Positions 17,249-24,596 of a DNA stretch of 64,000 bases are shown here, piece after piece. The notes beneath the pieces are model-generated. The model ran no database searches. It worked only from the letters and a program-made list of their open reading frames with translations, and had not been told where the DNA came from. A program made the translations under genes and the position numbers. This stretch comes from Cyanobium sp. NS01 (lineage in GTDB: Bacteria; Cyanobacteriota; Cyanobacteriia; PCC-6307; Cyanobiaceae), in the NCBI RefSeq assembly GCF_014280235.1, contig NZ_CP047940.1, forward strand, positions 992,001 through 1,056,000, written 5' to 3'. Every line of letters begins with the position of its first letter. The first letter of the stretch is position 1.

Positions 17249-17764
17249 TCAGCCACGGAGATCCACAGGCTGATCGGAGCTGCTGCCGCTGGGGCGACGA
17301 CCGGTGAGGTTGAGGGTGTACGACTCGATGCGGTAGCCGGTGGACCGCTCGATCTGCTCCAGCAGTTCGGCGGGCAGGGCCACATCGAGATCCTCGATGG
17401 CCCCGGAATCGAGGCAGGTGATGTGGCTGTGGGGATCACTGCGGTAGCCGTAGAGGCGGCCACTGGCGCGGTCGAGGCACTCGATCACTCCTGCCGATTG
17501 CAGCGCTTCCAGATTCTGATAGACGGACGTGTGGCCGATGTTGCGGCCCAGGTCGTTGAGCTTTTCGAAGATGTCGCGGGCGCTCAGATGGCTTTTCTCG
17601 GCCCAGAGCAGATCCAGCACCATGCGACGTTGGCGGCTCAGCCGCATGCCCAGATCCCTGCAGCGTCTATACACCGCTTCGGCGCAGTCAGGCACGGCCC
17701 TGGTCTCAGGCTCGGCCACCGTGCCTGTCTGAGCTGTCTGGGCCGCCGTGCTCAAGCGAACCAC
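17249..17764 (-). CDS. Fur-family metalloregulator (PerR/Fur-like)
   Basis: About 171 residues from a GTG at 17764; the frame opens earlier (17833), but a TATAAC-like -10 box lies at about 17784-17789, so the later start is preferred. The winged helix is clear (RLSRQRRMVLDLLW ... SARDIFEKLNDLGRNIGHTSVYQNLEALQSAGVIE). After it comes SHITCLDSGAIEDLD, where most Fur proteins have a CxxC zinc motif. Here the second cysteine is a serine, so the structural zinc site looks incomplete. The metal or peroxide signal cannot be assigned. Confidence 0.85.
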   Translation of the reverse strand: MVRLSTAAQTAQTGTVAEPETRAVPDCAEAVYRRCRDLGMRLSRQRRMVLDLLWAEKSHLSARDIFEKLNDLGRNIGHTSVYQNLEALQSAGVIECLDRASGRLYGYRSDPHSHITCLDSGAIEDLDVALPAELLEQIERSTGYRIESYTLNLTGRRPSGSSSDQPVDLRG

Positions 17765-17850
17765 CTGGAAGGGAGCACCTCTGTTATAGGCCAACCCACA
17801 AGTGGTCCGTGTACGCCCAGGCCAAGGCGCCATGGCTGGGCCGGCCAGGC

Positions 17851-18624
17851 TCAGGCGATCGATGCGCTTTCCGGTGGGGTCGTCACGTCTTGAAGCCTGC
17901 CATCGGCCACGGCGGCCATCGCCTCAGCCAGGTCGACACGGCCGTCGTAGAGGGCGCGGCCCAGGATCACCCCCTCCACCCCCAGCGGCACCAGGCTCAG
18001 CAGTGAGAGCAGGTGCTCCAGGCAGCCGACGCCCCCGGAGGCGATCACCGGAACCGCACTGGCCTCAGCCATGGCCCGCAGGGCCTCCAGGTTCGGGCCG
18101 GCCAGGGTGCCGTCGGTGGCGATGTCGGTGCTGATGATCGCCGCGATGCCGCTGCCGTTGAAGCGCCTGGCCAATGCCGTGGCTTCCAGACTGCTGCCAT
18201 CCAGCCAGCCGCGGGTGGCCACCTTGCCGTCACGGGCATCGATTCCCACCACGATCCGCCCCGGATGACGGCGGGCCAGCTCATCCACCAGCTGCGGCTG
18301 TTCGGCGGCCACCGTGCCCAGGATCACCCGCTCGAGCCCACAGGCCAGCAGCTCCTCGGCCCGCTCCGCCGTGCGCACACCGCCCCCCAGCTGCACCGGG
18401 ATCGTCAGGGCGGCGGTGATCGCCTTCACCACGGCGTCGTTGAGTGGGGTGCCGGTGCGTGCCCCATCCAGATCCACCAGATGCAGCTGCTGGGCGCCCT
18501 GGGCCTGCCAGCTCAGGGCCTGGGCCACCGGATCGCCTGAAAAGCGCGTCACCTGGTCGTAATCCCCCTGGTGCAGACGCACGCAGTGCCCGTCCAGCAG
18601 GTCGATGGCGGGAATGATCTGCAT
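17851..18624 (-). CDS. hisA: Phosphoribosylformimino-5-aminoimidazole carboxamide ribotide isomerase
   Basis: A 257-residue (beta/alpha)8 barrel of histidine biosynthesis. It has MQIIPAIDLLDGHCVRLHQGDYDQ with the first catalytic Asp, the phosphate-binding segments VQLGGGVRTAE and VIASGGVG, and STDIATDGTLAGPN with the second catalytic Asp. The start at 18624 fits the family length. The frame continues open upstream for more than 70 codons through a separate conserved-looking sequence (see 18625-18840). Confidence 0.95.
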   Translation of the reverse strand: MQIIPAIDLLDGHCVRLHQGDYDQVTRFSGDPVAQALSWQAQGAQQLHLVDLDGARTGTPLNDAVVKAITAALTIPVQLGGGVRTAERAEELLACGLERVILGTVAAEQPQLVDELARRHPGRIVVGIDARDGKVATRGWLDGSSLEATALARRFNGSGIAAIISTDIATDGTLAGPNLEALRAMAEASAVPVIASGGVGCLEHLLSLLSLVPLGVEGVILGRALYDGRVDLAEAMAAVADGRLQDVTTPPESASIA

Positions 18625-18840
18625 GGGGCGCCGCAGCTGTTGCCAGCCAGGCTGCCAGAGCCGCCTGTCGCGCAGCTGCTGCAGCGGCACCAGCAGCCGC
18701 AGGCTTGGATCCAGCACGGCGGCCAGCTCCACGGCGCGGCCGGCGGCCTTGCCCCGCTGGCCCACCAGGGCGAAGTGGCGATAGCCGCGGGTGTCCTGCG
18801 GCGCAGCGGGCTGGGCGGTGTAGGCCTGGCTCAGGCGCAT
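18625..18840 (-). CDS. Possible small Trp-rich-type protein or N-terminal extension in frame with hisA
   Basis: From an ATG at 18840 the frame reads MRLSQAYTAQPAAPQ, then YRHFALVGQRGK, VELAAVLDPSLRLLVPLQQL and RRLWQPGWQQL, and runs into hisA without a stop. The YRHF, VELAAVLDPS.R and LWQPGW segments resemble small cyanobacterial Trp-rich conserved proteins (TIGR02450-like). It could be a real fusion at the N-terminus of HisA, or a small gene whose stop has been lost. The resemblance is from memory and moderate. Confidence 0.4.
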
Positions 18841-18916
18841 CGGTTCCACGGCATCGGAGCGGGGGGGGCTGGAGGGGTGAGCCTGGAGAATGGCGCTCCA
18901 GTTGCGCAGCAGTGCC

Positions 18917-19864
18917 ATGCAGATCCTCGTCATGGGCGGAACCCGTTTTGTGGGCAAGCCCCTGGTGGAGCAGCTGCTGGCCTGCGGCCATGAGCTCACC
19001 CTGTTCACCCGTGGCCGCAACCCGGTGCCGGCCGGCCCCCGGCACCTGGTGGGGGATCGCAGCGACCTTGCGGCCCTGGAGCTGCTGGCCGGCGAGCGCT
19101 TCGATGTGATCGTGGACAGCTCCGGCCGCAGCCTGGAGGATTCCCGCGCCGTGCTGGAGCGCACCGGCCCCCCCAGCCATCGCTTCGTCTATGTGAGCTC
19201 GGCGGGGGTCTATGCCGATTCCGAGCTCTGGCCCCTGGATGAGGACGCCCCCACCGATCCGGCCAGCCGCCACGCCGGCAAGGCGGAGACCGAAACCTGG
19301 CTGCGCCAGCAGGGGATTCCCTTCACCAGCTTCCGGCCCACCTACATCGTGGGTCCGGGCAACTACAACCCTGTGGAGAGCTGGTTTTTCGATCGGATCC
19401 TGCATGGCCGGCCCCTGCCCCTGCCGGGCGACGGCAGCACCATCACCCAGCTGGGCCACGTGAAGGACCTGGCGGCCGCGATGGCGCGCTGCATCGAGGT
19501 GGAGACCGCCACCAACCGCATCTACAACTGCACCGGCAGCAAGGGCGTGACCTTCCGGGGGCTGGTGGATGCCGCAGCCCGGGCCTGCGGCCAGGATCCC
19601 GCCAGCGTGGACGTGCGCAGCTTCGATCCCGCCGGCCTGGACAAGAAGGCCCGCAAGGCCTTCCCGCTGCGGCTGGCCCACTTCCTCACCGACACCACCC
19701 GGGTGCGGCGCGAACTGGCCTGGGAGCCCGCCTTCGACCTGGAGGCCACCCTCAAGGACAGCTACAGCCACGACTACGCCCTGCGGGCTCCCGGCACCCC
19801 CGACTTCTCCGCCGACGAGGTCCTGCTCAGCGGTTCAGGCGCGGCGCAGGTAGCCCCAGGCTGA
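18917..19864 (+). CDS. NAD-dependent epimerase-like protein, CSP41 homolog
   Basis: A 315-residue extended short-chain dehydrogenase fold. The nucleotide-binding motif MGGTRFVGKPL (GGxxFxG) is at the N-terminus, followed by VYVSSAGVYAD and the FRPTYIVGPGNYNPVESWFFDRI segment. The pattern matches cyanobacterial/plastid CSP41-type proteins, which descend from sugar epimerases and associate with ribosomes and RNA in plastids. The start at 18917 places the GGTR motif in the expected position. It is divergent from hisA and its end overlaps the convergent pgsA by 30 bases. Confidence 0.8.
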   Translation: MQILVMGGTRFVGKPLVEQLLACGHELTLFTRGRNPVPAGPRHLVGDRSDLAALELLAGERFDVIVDSSGRSLEDSRAVLERTGPPSHRFVYVSSAGVYADSELWPLDEDAPTDPASRHAGKAETETWLRQQGIPFTSFRPTYIVGPGNYNPVESWFFDRILHGRPLPLPGDGSTITQLGHVKDLAAAMARCIEVETATNRIYNCTGSKGVTFRGLVDAAARACGQDPASVDVRSFDPAGLDKKARKAFPLRLAHFLTDTTRVRRELAWEPAFDLEATLKDSYSHDYALRAPGTPDFSADEVLLSGSGAAQVAPG

Positions 19865-20350
19865 GCTCAGGGCCAGCAGCAGGGAGGGCCAGAAGAGCCA
19901 CCAGCCCAGCGGCACCAGCAGCGCCTGGCCCGGCCAGGGCCAGAGCAGCAGCAGCAGGCTGCTGAACTGCAGCACGGTCTTGAGCTTGCCGGCCAGGGAG
20001 GCGGGGCCGCCGCCGCCCTGGCCGGCCCGCCAGCCGGAAATCAGCAGCTCGCGGGCCAGCAACAGCCACACGGCCGCCAGGGGCAGCACCCCCTGGGCCC
20101 CGAGCCACAGCAGCGGCGCGCTGATCAGGATCTTGTCGGTGAGCGGATCGAGGCGGGCACCCCACACCGAGCCGCCGCCGGCGCGGCGGGCCAGCACGCC
20201 ATCGGCCCAGTCGCTCAGCCCCCCCAGCAGCAGCAGCAGCCAGGCCAGCACGGGCTGGCCCGCCAGCAGGGCCAGCAGCAGGGGGAGCCCCAGCACGGCC
20301 CGCAGCACGGTGAGGCCATCGGCCAGGCGTCGCATCCTGTTGCCCTTCAT
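19835..20350 (-). CDS. pgsA: CDP-diacylglycerol-glycerol-3-phosphate 3-phosphatidyltransferase
   Basis: About 171 residues, from the ATG at 20350 (a second ATG at 20335 is equally possible). The CDP-alcohol phosphatidyltransferase signature is seen as SDWADGVLARR...GARLDPLTDK, with four hydrophobic segments around it. It makes phosphatidylglycerol phosphate, precursor of PG, a lipid essential for photosystems. It is divergent from the CBS-domain gene, with only about 25 bases between starts. Confidence 0.88.
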   Translation of the reverse strand: MKGNRMRRLADGLTVLRAVLGLPLLLALLAGQPVLAWLLLLLGGLSDWADGVLARRAGGGSVWGARLDPLTDKILISAPLLWLGAQGVLPLAAVWLLLARELLISGWRAGQGGGGPASLAGKLKTVLQFSSLLLLLWPWPGQALLVPLGWWLFWPSLLLALSSAWGYLRRA

Positions 20351-20375
20351 CCCGGCTCCCGGCCACAGGCTCAGA

Positions 20376-20870
20376 ATGGCCGACACGCCGCTCCAGCAGC
20401 CCATGGTCCAACAGTCGGTCTCCGCCGTGATGAGTAGCCCGGTTCTGAGCGTGGCGGTGGACACGCCCCTGCAGGAGGCGGTGAAGCTGATGAGCGAGCA
20501 CCACATCGGCGGGCTGCCGGTGGTGGATGGGGGCGGCGCCCTGGTGGGCGAGCTCACCGAACAGGACCTGATGGTGCGCGAGAGCGGCTTCGATGCCGGC
20601 CCCTACGTGATGCTGCTCGATGCCGTGATCTACCTGCGCAATCCCCTGCAGTGGGACAAGCAGGTGCACCAGGTGCTGGGCAGCACCGTGGGGGAAGTGA
20701 TGCGCCCCAGCCCCCACACCTGCCCGGCCGAGCTGCCCCTGCCGGCGGCGGCCCGCCAGCTGCACGAAAGCAGCACCCAGCGGCTGTTTGTGGTGGATGG
20801 CGGGCACCGTCCCGTGGGCGTGCTCACCCGCGGGGATGTGGTGCGGGCCCTGGCCCAGGCCGGCGCCTGA
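20376..20870 (+). CDS. CBS-domain pair protein
   Basis: A 164-residue protein made of two CBS motifs: first VMSSPVLSVAVDTPLQEAVKLMSEHHIGGLPVVD (about 18-50), second VMRPSPHTCPAELPLPAAARQLHES...FVVDGGHRPVGVLTRGDVV (about 108-158). Stand-alone CBS pairs bind adenine nucleotides and act as energy or redox sensors in chloroplasts and cyanobacteria. The partner is unknown. No membrane segment is present. Confidence 0.85.
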   Translation: MADTPLQQPMVQQSVSAVMSSPVLSVAVDTPLQEAVKLMSEHHIGGLPVVDGGGALVGELTEQDLMVRESGFDAGPYVMLLDAVIYLRNPLQWDKQVHQVLGSTVGEVMRPSPHTCPAELPLPAAARQLHESSTQRLFVVDGGHRPVGVLTRGDVVRALAQAGA

Positions 20871-20910
20871 GCGATACCGCTTGAACGGGCAGGGCTTGCC
20901 TCCCCCCCGT

Positions 20911-21597
20911 TCAGCCGTCCCAGGCGAGCACCTGGCCGTCGGCCACCAGCCAGCGCCGTTCGCCCGGGGCCGTGGGGTGGCCGCCGGTGAGGGCGCCGAA
21001 GGCCGGCAGGGCCAGGCGCTCCTGGCTGGCGCAGTAGCTGAAGCAGGGCAGCCGCAGGCGGTCCGCGCCGCGGCCCACCAGGGCCACCGGGTGCAGGTGG
21101 CCGCAGAGGTTGAGGCGGCCGGGGCTGGATTCAGGGCTGTGACTGAGCCACCAGGGGCCCAGCGCCTGGGAGGGTTCCTGGGGCAGGCCATCGATCCAGC
21201 TGCCGCGCTCATGGTTGCCGCCCACCAGCTGCAGGCCACAGCCGAGCAGCTCCGGCAGGGCCGCCAGCTTGGCCCGCAGCTCGGCGGTGAGCCCGTGGCG
21301 GCTGTGGATCAGATCGCCCAGCACCACCACCCGGCTGGGCCGCAGTGGATGGGCCAGGGCCAGCAGGGCGTTCAGGGTGGCGGCATCGCCATCGCTGGGC
21401 AGGGGGATGCCGTGGGCCTGGAAGCTCTCGGCCTTGCCGAGGTGCAGGTCGGCCAATAGCAGCACGTGCCGCTGGGGATCCCAGGCGGCGCGGCCGCCCA
21501 GGAGCTCAAGGACCTGGCCCTGCCAGTGAAAGCTGACTGTGCTGCCCTCAAGCTGCGGCGTGGGGTTGTGGGCCGCAGAACAGGATGATGGGGGCAT
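20911..21597 (-). CDS. pdeM: Ligase-associated DNA damage response endonuclease PdeM
   Basis: About 228 residues with the calcineurin-like metallophosphoesterase motifs: LLADLHLGK (DxH), VVLGDLIHSRHG (GD), GGNHERG (GNH) and LCGHLHP (GHxH). This is the PdeM family, which occurs with an Lhr-type helicase, an ATP-dependent DNA ligase and an MBL-fold exonuclease. All three partners are in this window (24597, 27286 and 42405). The ATG at 21597 is chosen; a longer frame to 21714 has no homologous look. Confidence 0.85.
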   Translation of the reverse strand: MPPSSCSAAHNPTPQLEGSTVSFHWQGQVLELLGGRAAWDPQRHVLLLADLHLGKAESFQAHGIPLPSDGDAATLNALLALAHPLRPSRVVVLGDLIHSRHGLTAELRAKLAALPELLGCGLQLVGGNHERGSWIDGLPQEPSQALGPWWLSHSPESSPGRLNLCGHLHPVALVGRGADRLRLPCFSYCASQERLALPAFGALTGGHPTAPGERRWLVADGQVLAWDG

Positions 21598-21924
21598 CGA
21601 GGCCTTGAATGAGCGCAATAAGTTGCATCTTGGCACCAGGTGAGTCAAGAAGTTCAACTCATTAGCGCCACGCCTGGGGAGTTCAGCGGCAACTGGACTA
21701 GCCTTGCAAAACAAGCGTGTTCAGGATGAGTGACAACCGCAGCATCCTCCCGCTCAACATTAGAATCTTGCCCGGAACACGGTGGTTCAGGCTGGGTGGT
21801 AGAAGGATCTTTAACCCTGCGATGGCTGGCTTCCGACAACACTTTCTCAGTGTGAATTGATCCACTCACCAAGCTTTGTCGCAGCAGCGGCCGGGCTGAC
21901 TGAATTGTCGTTGCCGCCAGAGCA
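21598..21924. other. Intergenic stretch between pdeM and AAA+/polyferredoxin gene
   Basis: This 327-base interval is less GC-rich than its neighbours and has no convincing coding frame on either strand. It must hold the divergent promoters of both flanking genes. No tRNA-like or terminator structure was recognised. Confidence 0.4.
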
Positions 21925-24087
21925 GTGTCTGCTAGCCCAATCCCAGCTTCTGATCCCTCAGCCGCCTATCTCAAGCTGGCACCCTTTTTGGTGGGGCGTG
22001 CCCGGCGTGGGGTTGTGGGCAGCAGTCGTTATGCCTCTCGCCTGAGGGAGCAGATTCGCCAGGCGGCGGCAGACCCGGCCAGGAAGGCCGTGCTGGTGAG
22101 CGGCGAGCCCGGGCTGGAGAAAGACAACATCGCCGCCCTGATTCACTTCGGTTCGCCATGCCGGCGCCGGCTGCTGGTGCGCCTCGCCGGGGCCAGCCTG
22201 CGCGGCGATGGGGCCAACCTGTTCGGCCCCTCCGGCAGCGACGGCGTCGGTTTCCTGCTGGATTCCCTCGGGGAAGGCTCCCTGCTCATTGACCAGGTGG
22301 ACCAGGTGCCAGAGGCCCTGCTGCCGGCCCTCCTGGAGCTGGCCGCCACGGGGCGCTGGCGGGCCCCCGCTGGGAATGGCCCGTGGCGTCAGTTCCGCGG
22401 GCGGCTTCTGTTCACGGCGGAGTGCGCCCAGCCCCAGCTCGATGGGCTGTGCCAGGTGATCCGCGTGCCGCCGCTGCGGGTGCGGCGCCAGGACCTGGGT
22501 GAGTGGTTGCGCTACATCGTGCGCCTGAGAGCCCCTGGGCTCGGCTGGACGGTCGCCCCCCGGGTGAGCGAGGCGGTGGTGAAGCGGCTCCAGGCCTACG
22601 ACTTCCCCAACAACCTGCGGGAGCTGGACGCCCTGGTGGCCAGGGCCCTGCAGCAGGCCCGGCGCCAGGGGGGCGGTGCGGCGATGGCCACGGCCGCCGC
22701 GGCTCAGACGCTCCCCGAGGACGTGTTCTGGACACCGACCCGACCCTCCCGGCTGCGCTTCGACCTCTGGCGCTGGAAGCCCGGCCTGCGCAACCTGATG
22801 CGCTCGCCGCGGCTCTGGAACACGCTGCTGTTCGGCCTGGTGAGCTGGGTCTTCGTGCTGGTGAACCTGTGGCTGTGGTTCGGCCCCCAGGACCGCCAGC
22901 ACAACGGCGCCCTGAACCTCTTCTGGGCCTGGTGGTGGCCCCTGATCCTGCTGGGCTATCCCCTGGTGGGGCGCCTCTGGTGTTCCTTCTGCCCGTTCAT
23001 GGTGTGGGGCGAGATCACGCAGCGGCTGGCGCGCTGGCTGGGCTGGCAGCCTCGCCCCTGGCCCCGCGGCGACACCGACCGCTGGGCGGCGCCCCTGCTG
23101 GCGGCCGGATTCGCGGCGATCCTGGTGTGGGAGGAGCTGGGCAACCTCGAGAACACGGCCTGGCTGAGCAGCGCCCTGCTGCTGGTGATCACCGCTGGGG
23201 CTGTGCTGGGTTCGCTGGCGTTCGAGAAGCGCTTCTGGTGCCGCTACCTCTGCCCGGTGGGGGGGATGAACGGCCTGTTCGCCAAGCTCTCGATCCTGGA
23301 GCTGCGGGCCCAGGCGGGCACCTGCAGCGGCAGCTGCAGCAGCTACGCCTGTTTCAAGGGCGGCCCGGCGGAGGGGGAGGGCCTGGCCAGCGAGGGTTGT
23401 CCGCTTGGCACCCACCCCGCCCACCTCAGCGACAACCGCAACTGCGTGCTCTGCCTCAACTGCGCGCAGGCCTGTCCCCATCGCTCGGTGCAGCTGCGGC
23501 TGCGGCCGCCGGCCGCCGATCTGCAGCGGACCATGGATCCCCCGGGCGGCGAGGCTGCCCTGATCCTGGTGCTGGCCGGTGGGGTGTGCCTCAACCACTG
23601 GCAGCGGCTGCTGGGCTGGTTGCCCTGGGCACCGGCTTCCCTGCACAGCGGCGACCTGCTGATCCGCCTGGCCGTGGCAGCCCTGGCCCTGGCGCTGCCC
23701 GCCCTGCTGCTGCTGCCCCTGCGGCTGCTGCTGAGCCGTGAGCGCTGGCGCCTGGTGCCCTATGCCCTGTTGCCCCTGCTCTGGGGTCTGCTGCTGGCGC
23801 GCCACCTGCCCCATGGCCTGCTCGAGGCCGGGCGCCTCCTGCCCGTGACTGCGGCTGGGCTGGGCTCATCCCTCAGCGGCGTTCAGATCTGGATCGCCGC
23901 CCTGCCCGAGTGGAGCGCCGATCCCCACGTGCTGGCGTTCTGCCAGAGCCTCAGCGTGCTGGTGGGCGCCCTGGCCTGCCTGCCGCTGGTGCTGCGCCTG
24001 CTGCAGCCCGGCCGCCTGGGCCTGGCCTTGGCGGGATCCGGCCTGCTGCTGCTGGCGGCCAGTGGGCGCTGGCTGGTGGCTCTGTAG
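21925..24087 (+). CDS. AAA+ (NtrC-type) domain fused to NapH-like polyferredoxin membrane protein
   Basis: A 720-residue fusion. Residues about 25-265 are an AAA+ ATPase of the sigma-54-activator type: Walker A-like GEPGLEKDN, a LLIDQVDQVP Walker B-like region, and VPPLRVRRQDL ... FPNNLRELDALV, the typical R-finger/sensor II layout. The GAFTGA loop is not present, and cyanobacteria lack sigma-54. From about 295 there are membrane segments with CSFCPF and CRYLCPVGG (Cx2C and Cx3CP), then CSGSCSSYACFKGG and a ferredoxin-type CVLCLNCAQACP, as in NapH/NosR/CcoG polyferredoxins, followed by more membrane helices. It probably couples ATP use or remodelling to electron transfer at the membrane. The exact role is unknown. 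Confidence 0.8.
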   Translation: MSASPIPASDPSAAYLKLAPFLVGRARRGVVGSSRYASRLREQIRQAAADPARKAVLVSGEPGLEKDNIAALIHFGSPCRRRLLVRLAGASLRGDGANLFGPSGSDGVGFLLDSLGEGSLLIDQVDQVPEALLPALLELAATGRWRAPAGNGPWRQFRGRLLFTAECAQPQLDGLCQVIRVPPLRVRRQDLGEWLRYIVRLRAPGLGWTVAPRVSEAVVKRLQAYDFPNNLRELDALVARALQQARRQGGGAAMATAAAAQTLPEDVFWTPTRPSRLRFDLWRWKPGLRNLMRSPRLWNTLLFGLVSWVFVLVNLWLWFGPQDRQHNGALNLFWAWWWPLILLGYPLVGRLWCSFCPFMVWGEITQRLARWLGWQPRPWPRGDTDRWAAPLLAAGFAAILVWEELGNLENTAWLSSALLLVITAGAVLGSLAFEKRFWCRYLCPVGGMNGLFAKLSILELRAQAGTCSGSCSSYACFKGGPAEGEGLASEGCPLGTHPAHLSDNRNCVLCLNCAQACPHRSVQLRLRPPAADLQRTMDPPGGEAALILVLAGGVCLNHWQRLLGWLPWAPASLHSGDLLIRLAVAALALALPALLLLPLRLLLSRERWRLVPYALLPLLWGLLLARHLPHGLLEAGRLLPVTAAGLGSSLSGVQIWIAALPEWSADPHVLAFCQSLSVLVGALACLPLVLRLLQPGRLGLALAGSGLLLLAASGRWLVAL

Positions 24088-24105
24088 GAGGCCGGCCGGC
24101 GTGCC

Positions 24106-24498
24106 TCAGCGGCGGCGGCCCCGCCAGCGGCCGTCCAGGAGCCTGGGGGAGTGACGCACCTGTGGCGCGCGGCCCAGATACACCCAGGCGCTGGCGCCTG
24201 ACAGCAGGGGTAGCCAGTGGCGCTGGTAGAGCCTCGGGGCGCCCTCCAGGCGATCGAGCTGCACCAGGGTGACCTCGGTGATGGCGAACAGCTCTCCATG
24301 CACCAGCGCCCCGGCGTCGCCGGAGGGGTCGGGCACCGCCATCGGGAAGGGGCCCAGGTCGTGGAGCCAGGCGCCCGGCAGGCTGTCGTTCCCCAGGAAG
24401 GGGCTCTTCGCCAGCCAGCCATGGTTCACCAGCCCCCGCTGCAGCGTTCCGTAAACGAACACCCGGCGATAATTCCCCTCAGTTGCGTGCTGCTCCAT
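24106..24498 (-). CDS. Gamma-glutamylcyclotransferase-fold protein
   Basis: About 130 residues with the family signature VFVYGTLQRGLVNH (YGTLxxG) at the N-terminus, the HGELFAIT strand with the catalytic-type glutamate region, and LDRLEGAPRLYQRHWLP. AIG2/GGCT-fold proteins cleave gamma-glutamyl compounds or act on related amides. The ATG at 24498 places YGTL near residue 15 as usual; the longer frame to 24594 overlaps a small opposite-strand frame. Confidence 0.8.
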   Translation of the reverse strand: MEQHATEGNYRRVFVYGTLQRGLVNHGWLAKSPFLGNDSLPGAWLHDLGPFPMAVPDPSGDAGALVHGELFAITEVTLVQLDRLEGAPRLYQRHWLPLLSGASAWVYLGRAPQVRHSPRLLDGRWRGRRR

Positions 24499-24577
24499 GA
24501 CCCTGGCCCTGCTGATTGCCCTGGCCGCCTCGCTGGGATTGATGGCCTTCATCGTCAAGAAACTCGAGCAGGCCTGA
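24497..24577 (+). CDS. Possible very small membrane protein
   Basis: A 26-residue frame, MTLALLIALAASLGLMAFIV followed by KKLEQA, reads as one membrane helix with a charged tail, like the small subunits of photosynthetic complexes. It does not match PetL, PetN, PsbM or PsbT as I remember them. It starts inside the divergent GGCT start codon and no ribosome-binding site is obvious, so it may be chance. Confidence 0.3.
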   Translation: MTLALLIALAASLGLMAFIVKKLEQA

Positions 24578-24596
24578 GCTGCAGCGCCGTCCATGC

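Noticed and set aside
18281-19771. 496-residue minus-strand frame
   Set aside because: Antisense to the CSP41-like gene and out of frame with hisA; composition is not protein-like.
21958-23814. 618-residue minus-strand frame
   Set aside because: Antisense to the AAA+/polyferredoxin gene and rich in Gln, Gly, Pro and His.
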